From Syntrophomonadaceae bacterium (lineage in GTDB: Bacteria > Bacillota > Syntrophomonadia > Syntrophomonadales > Syntrophothermaceae), in assembly GCA_012719535.1 (NCBI GenBank), contig JAAYAC010000084.1, positions 1 through 60,705 on the forward strand: a stretch of 60,705 bases of DNA. Reading direction: 5' to 3'. Positions within the stretch are counted from its first letter, which is position 1. Each line of letters begins with the position of its first letter. A program made the position numbers and the translations under genes. Of this stretch, positions 43,006 through 51,487 are shown one piece after another. A model generated the notes under the pieces. That model was given only the letters and a program-made list of their open reading frames with translations, made no database searches and was not told the origin of the DNA.

Positions 43006-44678
43006 TATTTCACCCCCTTGAACTCTTCGATAACGCCAGGAGCAATCTGGATCCCTACGTCAAACAGCCTGCCTACGGTACTCCAGCTTCTTATGACATT
43101 GAACTGTTCCTCCAGGAAATACTCGCACTGGTCGGCATACTTGCCCATGCCCCGTTCGTGAGCCATCCTGACCAGGTGCTCCCGGGCCAGCTTTTTCACG
43201 TCCTCCATCTGCAGCCGGTTGCTGATGCTTCCCGTTATCCCATCCTGATTCAAGGCATACGTGCCCTGCTGCGTGTCGGCGTGCAGGACCAGGGAGAGCG
43301 TGGGCCGGGCCACACATGCCCCTAGCGCGTTGGCTACCGGCGAGTACTTGTGAACCAGGGAACCACAGTTCAACCGGGAAGCCAGGGCGGGAATAAACGC
43401 CCCGGCGGCAGCCCCGATGCCAATGACCCGGTCCAGCGTTACCTTTCTCTTATTGACTATCTCCCATACCTTGTAAGCCGGCTCCTGCTCCCAGGACTTG
43501 AACATGTCCTTAATGTTCCATGTCAGTTGGTCTACCACCTGTTCCACCACGGCACCGGCCAGAGCTTCCGGTGATAACCCCGCTTCCCCGGCAACACGGG
43601 CCAGGGCGGCCCGGGAATACTCCACGCCACCCAACGGGCCGTTACCAAGCAGGTTGAAGGCGTCGGTGGGAGTCGGTCCGGGTCCCCCGAAACATGCGGC
43701 TACCCCTTGACGGTCCGGCCCTACGGTCACTTTCTCCCCGTTCCACCTTACCGTGCTGTCCCCCCCCAGGGCTATGGAGCGAACGGCAAAAGACCGAACA
43801 TGGGTATACTTCCCTCCGATTACCGCCCCCTTGGAGGCGTAAAGCGGCTTACCCTCCAGGATAAATGCCAGGTCGGAGGTGGTTCCCCCGATATCGACAA
43901 TCACCGAGGTCTGCTGATCCATAGTCAGGGCAAAGGCACCCATGGCGCTGGCCGCCGGCCCGGAAAACACAGTTTCACACGGGTAACGCTCCGACACCGG
44001 TAGCAACATGGTTCCCCCGTCGGCCTTCAGGATCTCCACCGGGGCATCAACCCCGCGCTCGGTAATGGCTTTTTCAACCTCCCTCGCAAAACGTTGCCAA
44101 CGGTCTTGGGTCATAGCCGTGTAATAGGTTGTCACTGCCCGCCGCAAGAAATTGAGCTGCCCGGACACCTGGTGCCCCAGTACGATGTCGAAACCCGGAT
44201 GCTTCTTTTTCAGTATCTCCCCGGCCTGCAATTCGTGGCGGTTATTACGTTGCGAGAACTTGCCGACAACCGCCACCTTCCTGATTCCCTGGGCGGCAAT
44301 CTTTTCCCCAGCTTCTTCAACTTCCGCGTTGTTGAGTGGTTTGGTCATCCTCCCCCGGAAGTCAATAGCCCCGTCGACGATGTAGGTGTTGGGCACCAGC
44401 TCCATCCTATGCAGGTTGAGGCCGGGACCGGGTATCAGCAACAGTGCGGTCTCCTCCCCCCGCCCGGTAGCGAGAAGATTAGTAACCAGGGTTGTACTGA
44501 GCACAACCCTTTCAATGCTGGCCGCCTCTACGCCCTTGATGAGCTCATCCAGAACGGCCAGGATGGTTTCCTGCAGCCTTGCTTCGTCGGTGGGGTGCTT
44601 AGCTGAGCTGACTATTTCCCCCCCGGCGAGAAGCACACCGTCGGTAAAAGTACCTCCCACATCGATCCCTACCAGCAT
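43005..44678 (-). CDS. Hydantoinase/oxoprolinase A-like ATPase
   Basis: 557 residues. The actin-like ATPase core starts with GIDVGGTFTDGV and continues with STTLVTNLL near 62, VFSGPAASAMGA near 240 and DIGGTTSDLAF near 262, the HyuA/oxoprolinase pattern. It is shorter than full HyuA (about 690) and has no HyuB partner nearby. AAGGAGGTGG precedes ATG 44678, 12 bases after the mutS stop codon. It is coupled (TAATG) to the HDAC-like gene, suggesting joint action on one amide-containing compound. That pairing is inference. Confidence 0.85.
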   Translation of the reverse strand: MLVGIDVGGTFTDGVLLAGGEIVSSAKHPTDEARLQETILAVLDELIKGVEAASIERVVLSTTLVTNLLATGRGEETALLLIPGPGLNLHRMELVPNTYIVDGAIDFRGRMTKPLNNAEVEEAGEKIAAQGIRKVAVVGKFSQRNNRHELQAGEILKKKHPGFDIVLGHQVSGQLNFLRRAVTTYYTAMTQDRWQRFAREVEKAITERGVDAPVEILKADGGTMLLPVSERYPCETVFSGPAASAMGAFALTMDQQTSVIVDIGGTTSDLAFILEGKPLYASKGAVIGGKYTHVRSFAVRSIALGGDSTVRWNGEKVTVGPDRQGVAACFGGPGPTPTDAFNLLGNGPLGGVEYSRAALARVAGEAGLSPEALAGAVVEQVVDQLTWNIKDMFKSWEQEPAYKVWEIVNKRKVTLDRVIGIGAAAGAFIPALASRLNCGSLVHKYSPVANALGACVARPTLSLVLHADTQQGTYALNQDGITGSISNRLQMEDVKKLAREHLVRMAHERGMGKYADQCEYFLEEQFNVIRSWSTVGRLFDVGIQIAPGVIEEFKGVK

Positions 44679-44690
44679 CGAGCCACCTCC

Positions 44691-47300
44691 TTACTTGGCT
44701 TTGGCATTCCTTTCCTTACGAGGTGCCAGGTTTTCCTGCCAGCGGTATAAGATCTGCAACGCTTCCACTGGTTTCAATTCATCCAGGTCCAGCGCCCTCA
44801 GTTCGTCCAAGAACGCCCCTTCTTCCGGGAAAAGGTTCAACTGGGTGACTTTGCGCTGCAGGCGGGGAGCCATACCCCGTTCACTTTCCAACTGGCGCAG
44901 CACATCTTCGGCTCTCCTGATGACCTGGGGCGGGATTCCCGCCAGGCTGGCCACATGAAGGCCGTAACTCTTGTCCGCCCGGCCGGGCAGGACTTTCTTC
45001 AAAAAGACTACTTCATTCCCACTCTCCTTTACGGAGACCGACAGGTTGACGATACCCGGCATCTCACCGGCCAGGCTGGTCAGCTCATGGTAATGGGTGG
45101 CAAAGAGGGTTTTGGCTCCGATATGGCGACAGATATGCTCCATTACCGCCCGGGCAATACTCATTCCGTCAAAAGTGCTCGTACCCCGCCCGATCTCGTC
45201 CAGGACAATCAGACTGCGCGCGGTGGCGTGGCGGAGTATGCGGGCCACCTCCACCATTTCCACCATGAAGGTGCTCTGCCCGCCGGCCAGGTCATCAGCA
45301 GCCCCTACCCGGGTAAAGATCTGATCGAGGACCCCGATACTGGCCTCACTGGCGGGGACAAAGCTGCCCATTTGTGCCAGTATGGCTATCAGGGCCACCT
45401 GGCGCATGTACGTGCTCTTCCCCCCCATGTTAGGCCCCGTGATTATGGCATAGCGCTGGCCTGCGTTGTCCAGGTGGGTGTCGTTGGGGACAAACCTTTC
45501 TTCAGTAAGAAATTTCTCAACCACCGGGTGACGGCCGCCCCTGATATGTATGCGGTCCGCCTCATCGACTACCGGCCGCACATAGTCGAAGCGAAAAGCA
45601 GTCTCGGCCAGGCAAGCCAGGACATCCAGCCGGGCCAGGGCCGCAGCTATCGCCTGTAGCCGGGGAATGTGCCGGGCCAGTTCCTCCCGTATGCCCTGAA
45701 AGACCTCATACTCGAGGGCATACAACTTCTCCCGCGCTCCCAGTATTTTATCCTCGTAGTTCTTTAGCTCATCGGTAATAAACCTTTCCGCATTGACCAG
45801 CGTCTGTTTGCGCACGTAGTGGGGAGGAACCAGATCCAGGTTGGCCCTGGTTACCTCGATATAGTAGCCAAAGACCTTGTTGAAACCGACTTTCAGGGAT
45901 TTAATGCCCGTTTGCTCCTTCTCCCGCTTCTCAAATTCGAGAAGCCATTCCTTGCCGGCAAACGCCAGTTTCCTCAGCTCGTCCACCTCCGGGTGGTACC
46001 CGGTCTTGATGATGCCCCCTTCCCGGGCGGTAGCCGGCGCCTCGTCATGGATAGCACTGTCCAGCAGGCGGTAAACATCCTGCATATCATCAACGTCCAA
46101 TGCTTCACCCAGATACCGGCTATTTACTTCAGCAGCTAGCGCACAGAGCGCCGGTAAAACCCCAAGAGATACCTTCAGGGCGAGTAGTTCCCGGGGTTGG
46201 ATGGTACCGCTCCCCAGCCTGGCTACCAGCCTCTCCAAATCGTAGACTCCTTTCAGTTCCTGGCGCAGCCTGTCTCTCAGCACCAGGGCTTCCACCAGCT
46301 CTCCTACCGCGTCCAGGCGCTCGTTGATGGCCGCGACGTCCACTAGAGGTTGCTCCAGCCAGGCTTTTAGCAAGCGTTTCCCCATTGAAGTGACGCAGCA
46401 GTCGATAACCGCCAGCAGCGACCCTTCGCGCTTACCGTCCCTGGCATTCCTGGTCAGTTCCAGGTTGCGCCGGGTAGTCACATCCAGAACCAGGTAGTCC
46501 CGGGTGGAGTAGGGTTTCACCTGTTTGATGTGCTGGAGGGGAACCCTTTGAGTGGACTCGAGAAAGGCTAAAATAACCCCGGCGGCGATAACCGCCGCTC
46601 GGTAAGAATCGAGCCCGAGGTCGGCCAGGCAGTCAACTCCGAAGTAATCCTTAAGTTTTTGTTCGGCCCGGACATAATCATAGTAAGCTGGATCAACTTC
46701 GGTGATAACAACCCTCTGATACCGTGAACTGAACTCGTGTATGGCCGACTCTTCACTCTTCCAGGCGGGAACCAGGCATTCGGCAGGACCCAGGCGGTAC
46801 AATTCGCTGAACAGCCAGCCGCGGGCCTCCGCTCCGGTAACCTCCGTCACCCGAAAGTCACCGGTGGATACGTCAATTACCGCCAGCCCAACGGTTTCCG
46901 GGTTCTCCACCAGGGCTACCAGGTAGTTGTTCCGGCCTTCTTCCAACATTATCTCGTCCAGGACCGTTCCCGGAGTAATGACCTTTACCACCTCACGCTT
47001 TACCAGCCCCCTGGCATCGCGCGGGTCCTCCACCTGCTCGCAAATGGCCACCCGGTATCCTTTCTCGATCAGTTTGGCTATGTAGGTGTCGGCCGAGTGG
47101 AAAGGCACCCCGCACATGGGCACCCTCGTATCCCCTCCACCATCGCGGGCGGTTAGTACGATCTCCAACTCCCGGGAAGCCACCTCGGCATCTTCAAAAA
47201 ACATCTCGTAGAAGTCACCCAGGCGAAAGAACAAGATGGCATCACGATACTGCTCCTTGATCGCCCGGTACTGTTCCATCATCGGCGTATACCTTGACAC
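44691..47300 (-). CDS. mutS: DNA mismatch recognition protein MutS
   Basis: 869 residues. The mismatch-contacting FYE motif is in LGDFYEMF (about 26-33), and the ATPase has GPNMGGKST and VLDEIGRGTSTFDG in the last third, followed by the ATHYHEL segment. I chose GTG 47300, which has GGGAGGG six bases upstream and gives the standard length. The frame runs on to 47390 through a repeat element without another ribosome binding site. It is followed by the hydantoinase-like gene, the HDAC-like gene and mutL on the same strand. Confidence 0.97.
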   Translation of the reverse strand: MSRYTPMMEQYRAIKEQYRDAILFFRLGDFYEMFFEDAEVASRELEIVLTARDGGGDTRVPMCGVPFHSADTYIAKLIEKGYRVAICEQVEDPRDARGLVKREVVKVITPGTVLDEIMLEEGRNNYLVALVENPETVGLAVIDVSTGDFRVTEVTGAEARGWLFSELYRLGPAECLVPAWKSEESAIHEFSSRYQRVVITEVDPAYYDYVRAEQKLKDYFGVDCLADLGLDSYRAAVIAAGVILAFLESTQRVPLQHIKQVKPYSTRDYLVLDVTTRRNLELTRNARDGKREGSLLAVIDCCVTSMGKRLLKAWLEQPLVDVAAINERLDAVGELVEALVLRDRLRQELKGVYDLERLVARLGSGTIQPRELLALKVSLGVLPALCALAAEVNSRYLGEALDVDDMQDVYRLLDSAIHDEAPATAREGGIIKTGYHPEVDELRKLAFAGKEWLLEFEKREKEQTGIKSLKVGFNKVFGYYIEVTRANLDLVPPHYVRKQTLVNAERFITDELKNYEDKILGAREKLYALEYEVFQGIREELARHIPRLQAIAAALARLDVLACLAETAFRFDYVRPVVDEADRIHIRGGRHPVVEKFLTEERFVPNDTHLDNAGQRYAIITGPNMGGKSTYMRQVALIAILAQMGSFVPASEASIGVLDQIFTRVGAADDLAGGQSTFMVEMVEVARILRHATARSLIVLDEIGRGTSTFDGMSIARAVMEHICRHIGAKTLFATHYHELTSLAGEMPGIVNLSVSVKESGNEVVFLKKVLPGRADKSYGLHVASLAGIPPQVIRRAEDVLRQLESERGMAPRLQRKVTQLNLFPEEGAFLDELRALDLDELKPVEALQILYRWQENLAPRKERNAKAK

Positions 47301-47336
47301 ACATGGCCCTCCCTGAATAAAGGCTCGACACAAGTG

Positions 47337-47374
47337 CAGGTGTGTCCCCCTACCTCTATACGGGGACATTCCTG
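47337..47374. repeat. 38-base dispersed repeat, REP-like, copy at mutS/miaB
   Basis: This element contains TGTCCCC and GGGGACA as inverted halves. It recurs in reverse orientation at 60348-60385 with a single mismatch. Its first 19 bases recur directly at 47411-47429. The size, internal dyad and intergenic position fit a REP-like element. It falls just upstream of the mutS start, partly replacing normal leader sequence. Confidence 0.75.
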
Positions 47375-47377
47375 CCG

Positions 47378-47402
47378 CCGCCACCGGCAACGCCGGTGGC
47401 GG
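47378..47402. repeat. Perfect GC-rich hairpin inside the repeat cluster
   Basis: An 11-bp perfect stem (CCGCCACCGGC/GCCGGTGGCGG) with an AAC loop sits between the two repeat halves. There is no T-run on either side. Confidence 0.6.
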
Positions 47403-47410
47403 ATCTAAGG

Positions 47411-47429
47411 CAGGTGTGTCCCCCTACCT
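47411..47429. repeat. Partial second copy of the 47337 repeat
   Basis: Identical to bases 47337-47355 in direct orientation. It is flanked by GGATCTAAGG and CCTTAGATCTCC, so the miaB stop region forms a further inverted repeat around it and could act as a weak terminator. Confidence 0.65.
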
Positions 47430-48763
47430 TAGATCTCCCCAAACATCGTGAAAGTCTTAGCGGCAAGGATTCTTACCTCGACCAGTTTTCCCACCAGTTG
47501 TTCGTCACCATTGAACACCACTATTCGGTTGGTACGGGTTCTACCGGTCATTTTCTCCGGGTTGGTCTTGCTCTGTCCTTCCACAAGCACCTCTACCCTT
47601 TGCCCCTCCAGCCGGCGGTTGGCTTCCAGAGCAATGCCGTACTGGACTTCGTTCAGCTTCAACAACCGTTCTTTTTTTACCTCCAACGGCAGTTGGCCTT
47701 TCATTTCTGCCGCTTTGGTCCCGCTGCGCGGGGAAAACATAAAGGTGAAGGCCGCATCAAATCTTACCTTTTCCACCATATCCAGGGTATCCTGAAAGTC
47801 TTCGTCGGTTTCACCCGGGAAACCCACGATGAGGTCGGAAGTAATCGCTACTCCCGGTATGGTGGCTCGCATTTTTGCCACCAGTTCCAGGTAATCCTCC
47901 CGCGTATAGCCGCGGTTCATCGCCCTGAGGATACGGTTGCTGCCCGCTTGGAGGGGGGCATGGATGTGCTCGCATACCCTCGCCGAGGCGGCGATGGTGT
48001 GAATCAACTTGTCCGACATATCCCGAGGATGGGAGGTAGTGAACCTTATTCGGCTCAGGCCCGGCACTTCGTTGACCATCCGGAGCAGGTCGGCAAAATC
48101 CACCTTCTGCTCCAGACCGCGGCCGTAGGAATTCACGTTCTGCCCCAGCAAGGTAACCTCCTTGATTCCCTGTTCCACCAGCTGCTGTACTTCGACCAGG
48201 ATATCCTGCGGCTGCCGGCTCCTTTCTCGCCCCCTGGTGTATGGGACAATGCAGTAGGCACAGAAATTGTTGCACCCGAACATGATGTTGACGAAAGCGC
48301 TTATCCCTCCCCGGCGCCGGGCTGGTAGGTGCTCGACTACTTTGCCGGGCTCGGACCAGACATCGACCACCGGTTTCTCCAGGCCGGCCGCGGCCTTCTC
48401 CAGAAGGTACGGCAATTCGTGCAGGCTGTGGGTGCCAAACACAACATCCACCACGCCGATATTTTGCAGCTTGTTTCTAACTTCCTCCAGCTGGGCCATA
48501 CACCCCCCGAATGCCACCAGGAGCCCCGGCTTTTCGTGCTTGAGCCTCTTAAGTTGGCCCAGCTTCCCGTATACCTTGTTTTCGGCTGAATGCCTTACGC
48601 TGCAGGTATTGAAGATAACCAGGTCGGCATCCTCCAGCGAAGAGGCCTCCTGGTAGCCGCTTCTTTCCACCAGGCCGGCAATGGTTTCGCTGTCGCGCTC
48701 GTTCATCTGACAGCCGTAGGTCAAAGTAATGTATTTCTTGGGACGTTCAACTACTTCCCTCAA
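47429..48763 (-). CDS. miaB: tRNA-2-methylthio-N6-dimethylallyladenosine synthase
   Basis: 445 residues. The N-terminal UPF0004 domain has its three auxiliary-cluster cysteines in YGCQMN, FNTCSVR and FGGCMAQ. The radical SAM motif is GCNNFCAYC near 155, and a TRAM domain forms the C-terminus. It methylthiolates i6A37 made by MiaA. I chose TTG 48763 because AAAGGAGGG lies six bases before it; the frame extends to 48829 with no better site. It is transcribed towards mutS, with the repeat cluster in between. Confidence 0.95.
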   Translation of the reverse strand: MREVVERPKKYITLTYGCQMNERDSETIAGLVERSGYQEASSLEDADLVIFNTCSVRHSAENKVYGKLGQLKRLKHEKPGLLVAFGGCMAQLEEVRNKLQNIGVVDVVFGTHSLHELPYLLEKAAAGLEKPVVDVWSEPGKVVEHLPARRRGGISAFVNIMFGCNNFCAYCIVPYTRGRERSRQPQDILVEVQQLVEQGIKEVTLLGQNVNSYGRGLEQKVDFADLLRMVNEVPGLSRIRFTTSHPRDMSDKLIHTIAASARVCEHIHAPLQAGSNRILRAMNRGYTREDYLELVAKMRATIPGVAITSDLIVGFPGETDEDFQDTLDMVEKVRFDAAFTFMFSPRSGTKAAEMKGQLPLEVKKERLLKLNEVQYGIALEANRRLEGQRVEVLVEGQSKTNPEKMTGRTRTNRIVVFNGDEQLVGKLVEVRILAAKTFTMFGEI

Positions 48764-48849
48764 CCAATTCCCTCCTTTAATGGCTTTTATAATTATACCG
48801 CTTGCGTGCCAAAAAAATAAGCCCGACACCGCAGGCTCGATTCCTGTTT

Positions 48850-49464
48850 CTACCGCCGCTTGAGGCCGAATAAGTGAAACATCTTGTGCCGGCGGGTTTT
48901 GGCTTCCTGAGGACGGCGGCGGGCGTGCTGGGCGGACACCTGTTTTTCTGGTGGGACTTCCGTCGCCTGTTCGTCTCCGGATGGCGGGACCTCTTTTCCG
49001 GGCTGAGACGAGGCCTTTTCAGTTATCTGGGTCATCAATTGCGCTATTTTCCTCGCCCAGTTGGGATCGGTGGCATAGTTTTTGTTCATGGCGGGGAGGG
49101 TGGGCCCGTTATAATACTTCCCATTCGGGTTCAAGTAGTGCCTGGCTATATACTCGGCCACCACGTCAATGCATTGTTCAAATGAATCGAACGACCTGGC
49201 GTACTTGTAAGGGTTCTTGTCATAAGCCCCAAACCCGAACAGGTTGTATTTATCCCGGGCTATCCTGCTGGTGCCCCAGCCCGACTCCAGGACGGCATGG
49301 GCACACAGGTAACGCGCATTCACCCCGTAGCGTCGCTCTGCCTGAATGAAAGCGCTGCCCAGCCCGGACAATGGCGCACCTTGTAGAAACGCATCCAGGT
49401 CCTGGGGCCGCAGCCCCGACGAGGTTCTCAAGTCAAGGTTCAGGTATTCCTCGAGACTTCCCAT
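48850..49464 (-). CDS. Glucosaminidase-domain peptidoglycan hydrolase
   Basis: 204 residues. A glycoside hydrolase family 73-type domain covers about 30-145, with the catalytic Glu in HAVLESGWGTS (about 56-66) and NLFGFGAYD further on. A charged, proline-rich tail (PPEK, RRRPQEAKTRRH) follows. There is no signal peptide or membrane helix in the chosen frame, which is unusual for a wall hydrolase and may mean export by another route or action during lysis of the mother cell. GGGAGG precedes ATG 49464. Confidence 0.8.
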   Translation of the reverse strand: MGSLEEYLNLDLRTSSGLRPQDLDAFLQGAPLSGLGSAFIQAERRYGVNARYLCAHAVLESGWGTSRIARDKYNLFGFGAYDKNPYKYARSFDSFEQCIDVVAEYIARHYLNPNGKYYNGPTLPAMNKNYATDPNWARKIAQLMTQITEKASSQPGKEVPPSGDEQATEVPPEKQVSAQHARRRPQEAKTRRHKMFHLFGLKRR

Positions 49465-49658
49465 GGCATCATTCCTCCCATCGCGGCGGGGGGCCCTGAC
49501 CGCCTCCCGGGGTTGCAGGTCAAGCCAGCTTCTTTTTGGCCCTAAGCTACTCGTCTACTGCCAGTTTATTCATTCGTGGGCGGTGAGGGTTCCACTTTCT
49601 TGCCCTGTATACCCCTGTGGTTTTCCGGCAATAATAACCGCGAAAGGAGGATAATTCC

Positions 49659-49784
49659 GTGTACTTTTTTAACAGGGTCAAACCGATTTGGTTCGGGGTG
49701 TCCATGGTGGTTTCTCTTCTGCTATGGACCATCTTCCTATGGAGTCTTTCCATTTCATTCTTGTTACTGTGCCGCCCAAACTGA
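49659..49784 (+). CDS. Small membrane protein of 41 residues
   Basis: A short frame starting at GTG 49659 with a near-perfect AAAGGAGG eight bases upstream and ending at TGA 49784. The product has a basic N-terminus (FFNRVKP), then one long hydrophobic helix (about residues 10-37, including MVVSLLLWTIFLW) and ends CRPN. Such a strong ribosome binding site before a typical single-TM peptide makes translation likely. No family is recognised. It lies on the strand opposite to its neighbours. A different plus frame (49738-49951) overlaps it but lacks a ribosome binding site. The rest of 49785-49984 shows nothing else. Confidence 0.6.
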   Translation: MYFFNRVKPIWFGVSMVVSLLLWTIFLWSLSISFLLLCRPN

Positions 49785-49984
49785 TCACGCCAAAGCCCCG
49801 CTTGCCGGAGCGAGGCTCAGAAATCCGGGCTATTCACGAACCGATTCCGCTGCTGAAACCTCCATTCGTTATCAGATATCCTGGGTCTGGTGGCCATGCT
49901 GAGCCCTTTACCAATACAGCAACAGGCCGAACAATGAGTCTTTTACAGTAGAGTCACGCGCTGTAAATCCCGCCAAACTCCCTG

Positions 49985-50614
49985 TCAAGAGGAGTATTTT
50001 ATGCAGATATTGCTAATGAGTTCACTGACGTCCTCACAATAGTCCATGGCGGTCTCAATATGCTCGTACACTTCTTTATACTTGATTATCTTTATGGCAT
50101 CCTGTTCACTCTCGAAAAGATAGGCCACGGCATTGCGGTACATGGTATCCTCTTTACGTTCTAGATTCTTAATAGTCTCGCAGGACTTGAGAATATCCAT
50201 CTTCTTACGATTGATATCATTCAACATGGCAAAAGCCTTTTCCTGTTCGTCCAGGGCTTCACAGAGCAGGCTTACCATCTCCTGCACTGTCTGATTGGGC
50301 TGGGCGGCCTTGTACAAGATCATACGGTCGATGATGCCGGTTATATAGTCGAGGGTGGCACCAAGTTTCTGGGCCAGTTGAAACGCGTCTTCCCGGTCAA
50401 AAGGCAGCACAAAGCTGGTATTGAGCTTCTCGACCAACTCCTGAATTATGGCGTCGCCTTCGTGTTCCATAGCGGTCAACTGGGCCATCTTGGCATCCAG
50501 GTTGGTGTAATCCTGGACAACACCTTGCAGGATCTCTCCCCCCCGTACCACTACCCGGGCACTCTCGGCAAACAGTTTGAAGATATGGTCGTCCTTCTTG
50601 CCAAATAGCCTCAA
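49985..50614 (-). CDS. DUF47 (PhoU-like) phosphate regulator
   Basis: 209 residues, all helical, of the DUF47/PhoU-like family that usually accompanies PitA-type phosphate transporters. The ExxxD motifs fit MEHEGDAIIQEL near 49-60 and ETAMDYCEDVSE near 187-198. It starts at TTG 50614, overlapping the DegV stop by 4 bases, with AAGGAGG inside the end of that gene. No pit gene is adjacent, so its transporter, if any, is elsewhere. Confidence 0.88.
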   Translation of the reverse strand: MRLFGKKDDHIFKLFAESARVVVRGGEILQGVVQDYTNLDAKMAQLTAMEHEGDAIIQELVEKLNTSFVLPFDREDAFQLAQKLGATLDYITGIIDRMILYKAAQPNQTVQEMVSLLCEALDEQEKAFAMLNDINRKKMDILKSCETIKNLERKEDTMYRNAVAYLFESEQDAIKIIKYKEVYEHIETAMDYCEDVSELISNICIKYSS

Positions 50615-51468
50615 ATCGCCGCCTCCTTAGCTTCGAAAAATATGGCCAGCGTGCCCGGCCCCACGTGGGACCCGATTACCGGCCCGATGTCGTTTAATAT
50701 GACTTCCCCGGCCTTGAATTCCTTGACAAAAACATCCCGAAAGGCAAGCGCATCATCCAGGCAGGCCGCATGGCTTACCCCCACGGTTTTCCCTTCCAGA
50801 TTGTCACCCATCTCCTCGACTATCTTCACCAATCGGCGAATGGCGCTCTTGCGCCCCCTGACTTTGTCGAACGGCTCGATATAGCCCTCCGGGTTGACCC
50901 ACAAAATCGGTTTAATGTCCAGAACGCTCCCCACAAACCCCTTGGTCCGGGAAATGCGCCCCCCCTTGACCAGGTACTCCAGCGTATTGATGGTGAAGAC
51001 GCACCTCATTCTCTCCCGCAGGGCCAGAATCTCCCGGACAATTTCCGGTGCGCTCCTGCCTTCCTGCGCCAGGCGAGCTGCCCGCAGGACCAGCAAACCC
51101 TGTCCCACGGAGGCCTTAAGGGAGTCAATGATGGTCAACCGCTCCTTCCCCTGGAGCATGTCCCGGGCCATCTCAGCGCTCTGTATCGTCCCGGTCATCC
51201 CGGAAGACAGGTGGATGGCAATAACTTCGGAACCGTCCGCCAGGCATTCCCCGTAGATGGCCAGAAGTTCCTCCATGGTAGGCTGCGAAGTCGTAGGCAA
51301 ATCGGGAGATTCCACCATCATCCGGTAAAACTGGGTGGTGGACAGTTCTTCCGGCTGGTATTCCTTTACCCCGAAACTGACCAGCATGTGAATCATCTTA
51401 ATATCGTACCGGGCAATCAGTGACTGCGGAAGATCACAACAGTTGTCCGTGACAATCTTAACGCCCAC
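50611..51468 (-). CDS. DegV family fatty-acid-binding protein
   Basis: About 285 residues. DegV proteins bind a fatty acid for the FakA kinase. Visible are IVTDNCCDLP at the start, where the family has TDST/S-DLP, SSGMTGTIQSA near 88 and IGSHVGPGTLAIFF near the end. I chose GTG 51468, with AAGGAGG six bases upstream; an ATG at 51474 abuts that site. It is coupled to the DUF47 gene. No fakA is present here. Confidence 0.88.
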   Translation of the reverse strand: MGVKIVTDNCCDLPQSLIARYDIKMIHMLVSFGVKEYQPEELSTTQFYRMMVESPDLPTTSQPTMEELLAIYGECLADGSEVIAIHLSSGMTGTIQSAEMARDMLQGKERLTIIDSLKASVGQGLLVLRAARLAQEGRSAPEIVREILALRERMRCVFTINTLEYLVKGGRISRTKGFVGSVLDIKPILWVNPEGYIEPFDKVRGRKSAIRRLVKIVEEMGDNLEGKTVGVSHAACLDDALAFRDVFVKEFKAGEVILNDIGPVIGSHVGPGTLAIFFEAKEAAI

Positions 51469-51487
51469 CGGCATCCTCCTTGCAGAA

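Noticed and set aside
49738-49951. A plus-strand frame overlapping the 41-residue membrane ORF
   Set aside because: It has no ribosome binding site and no bias in third codon positions; the shorter frame with AAAGGAGG is preferred.
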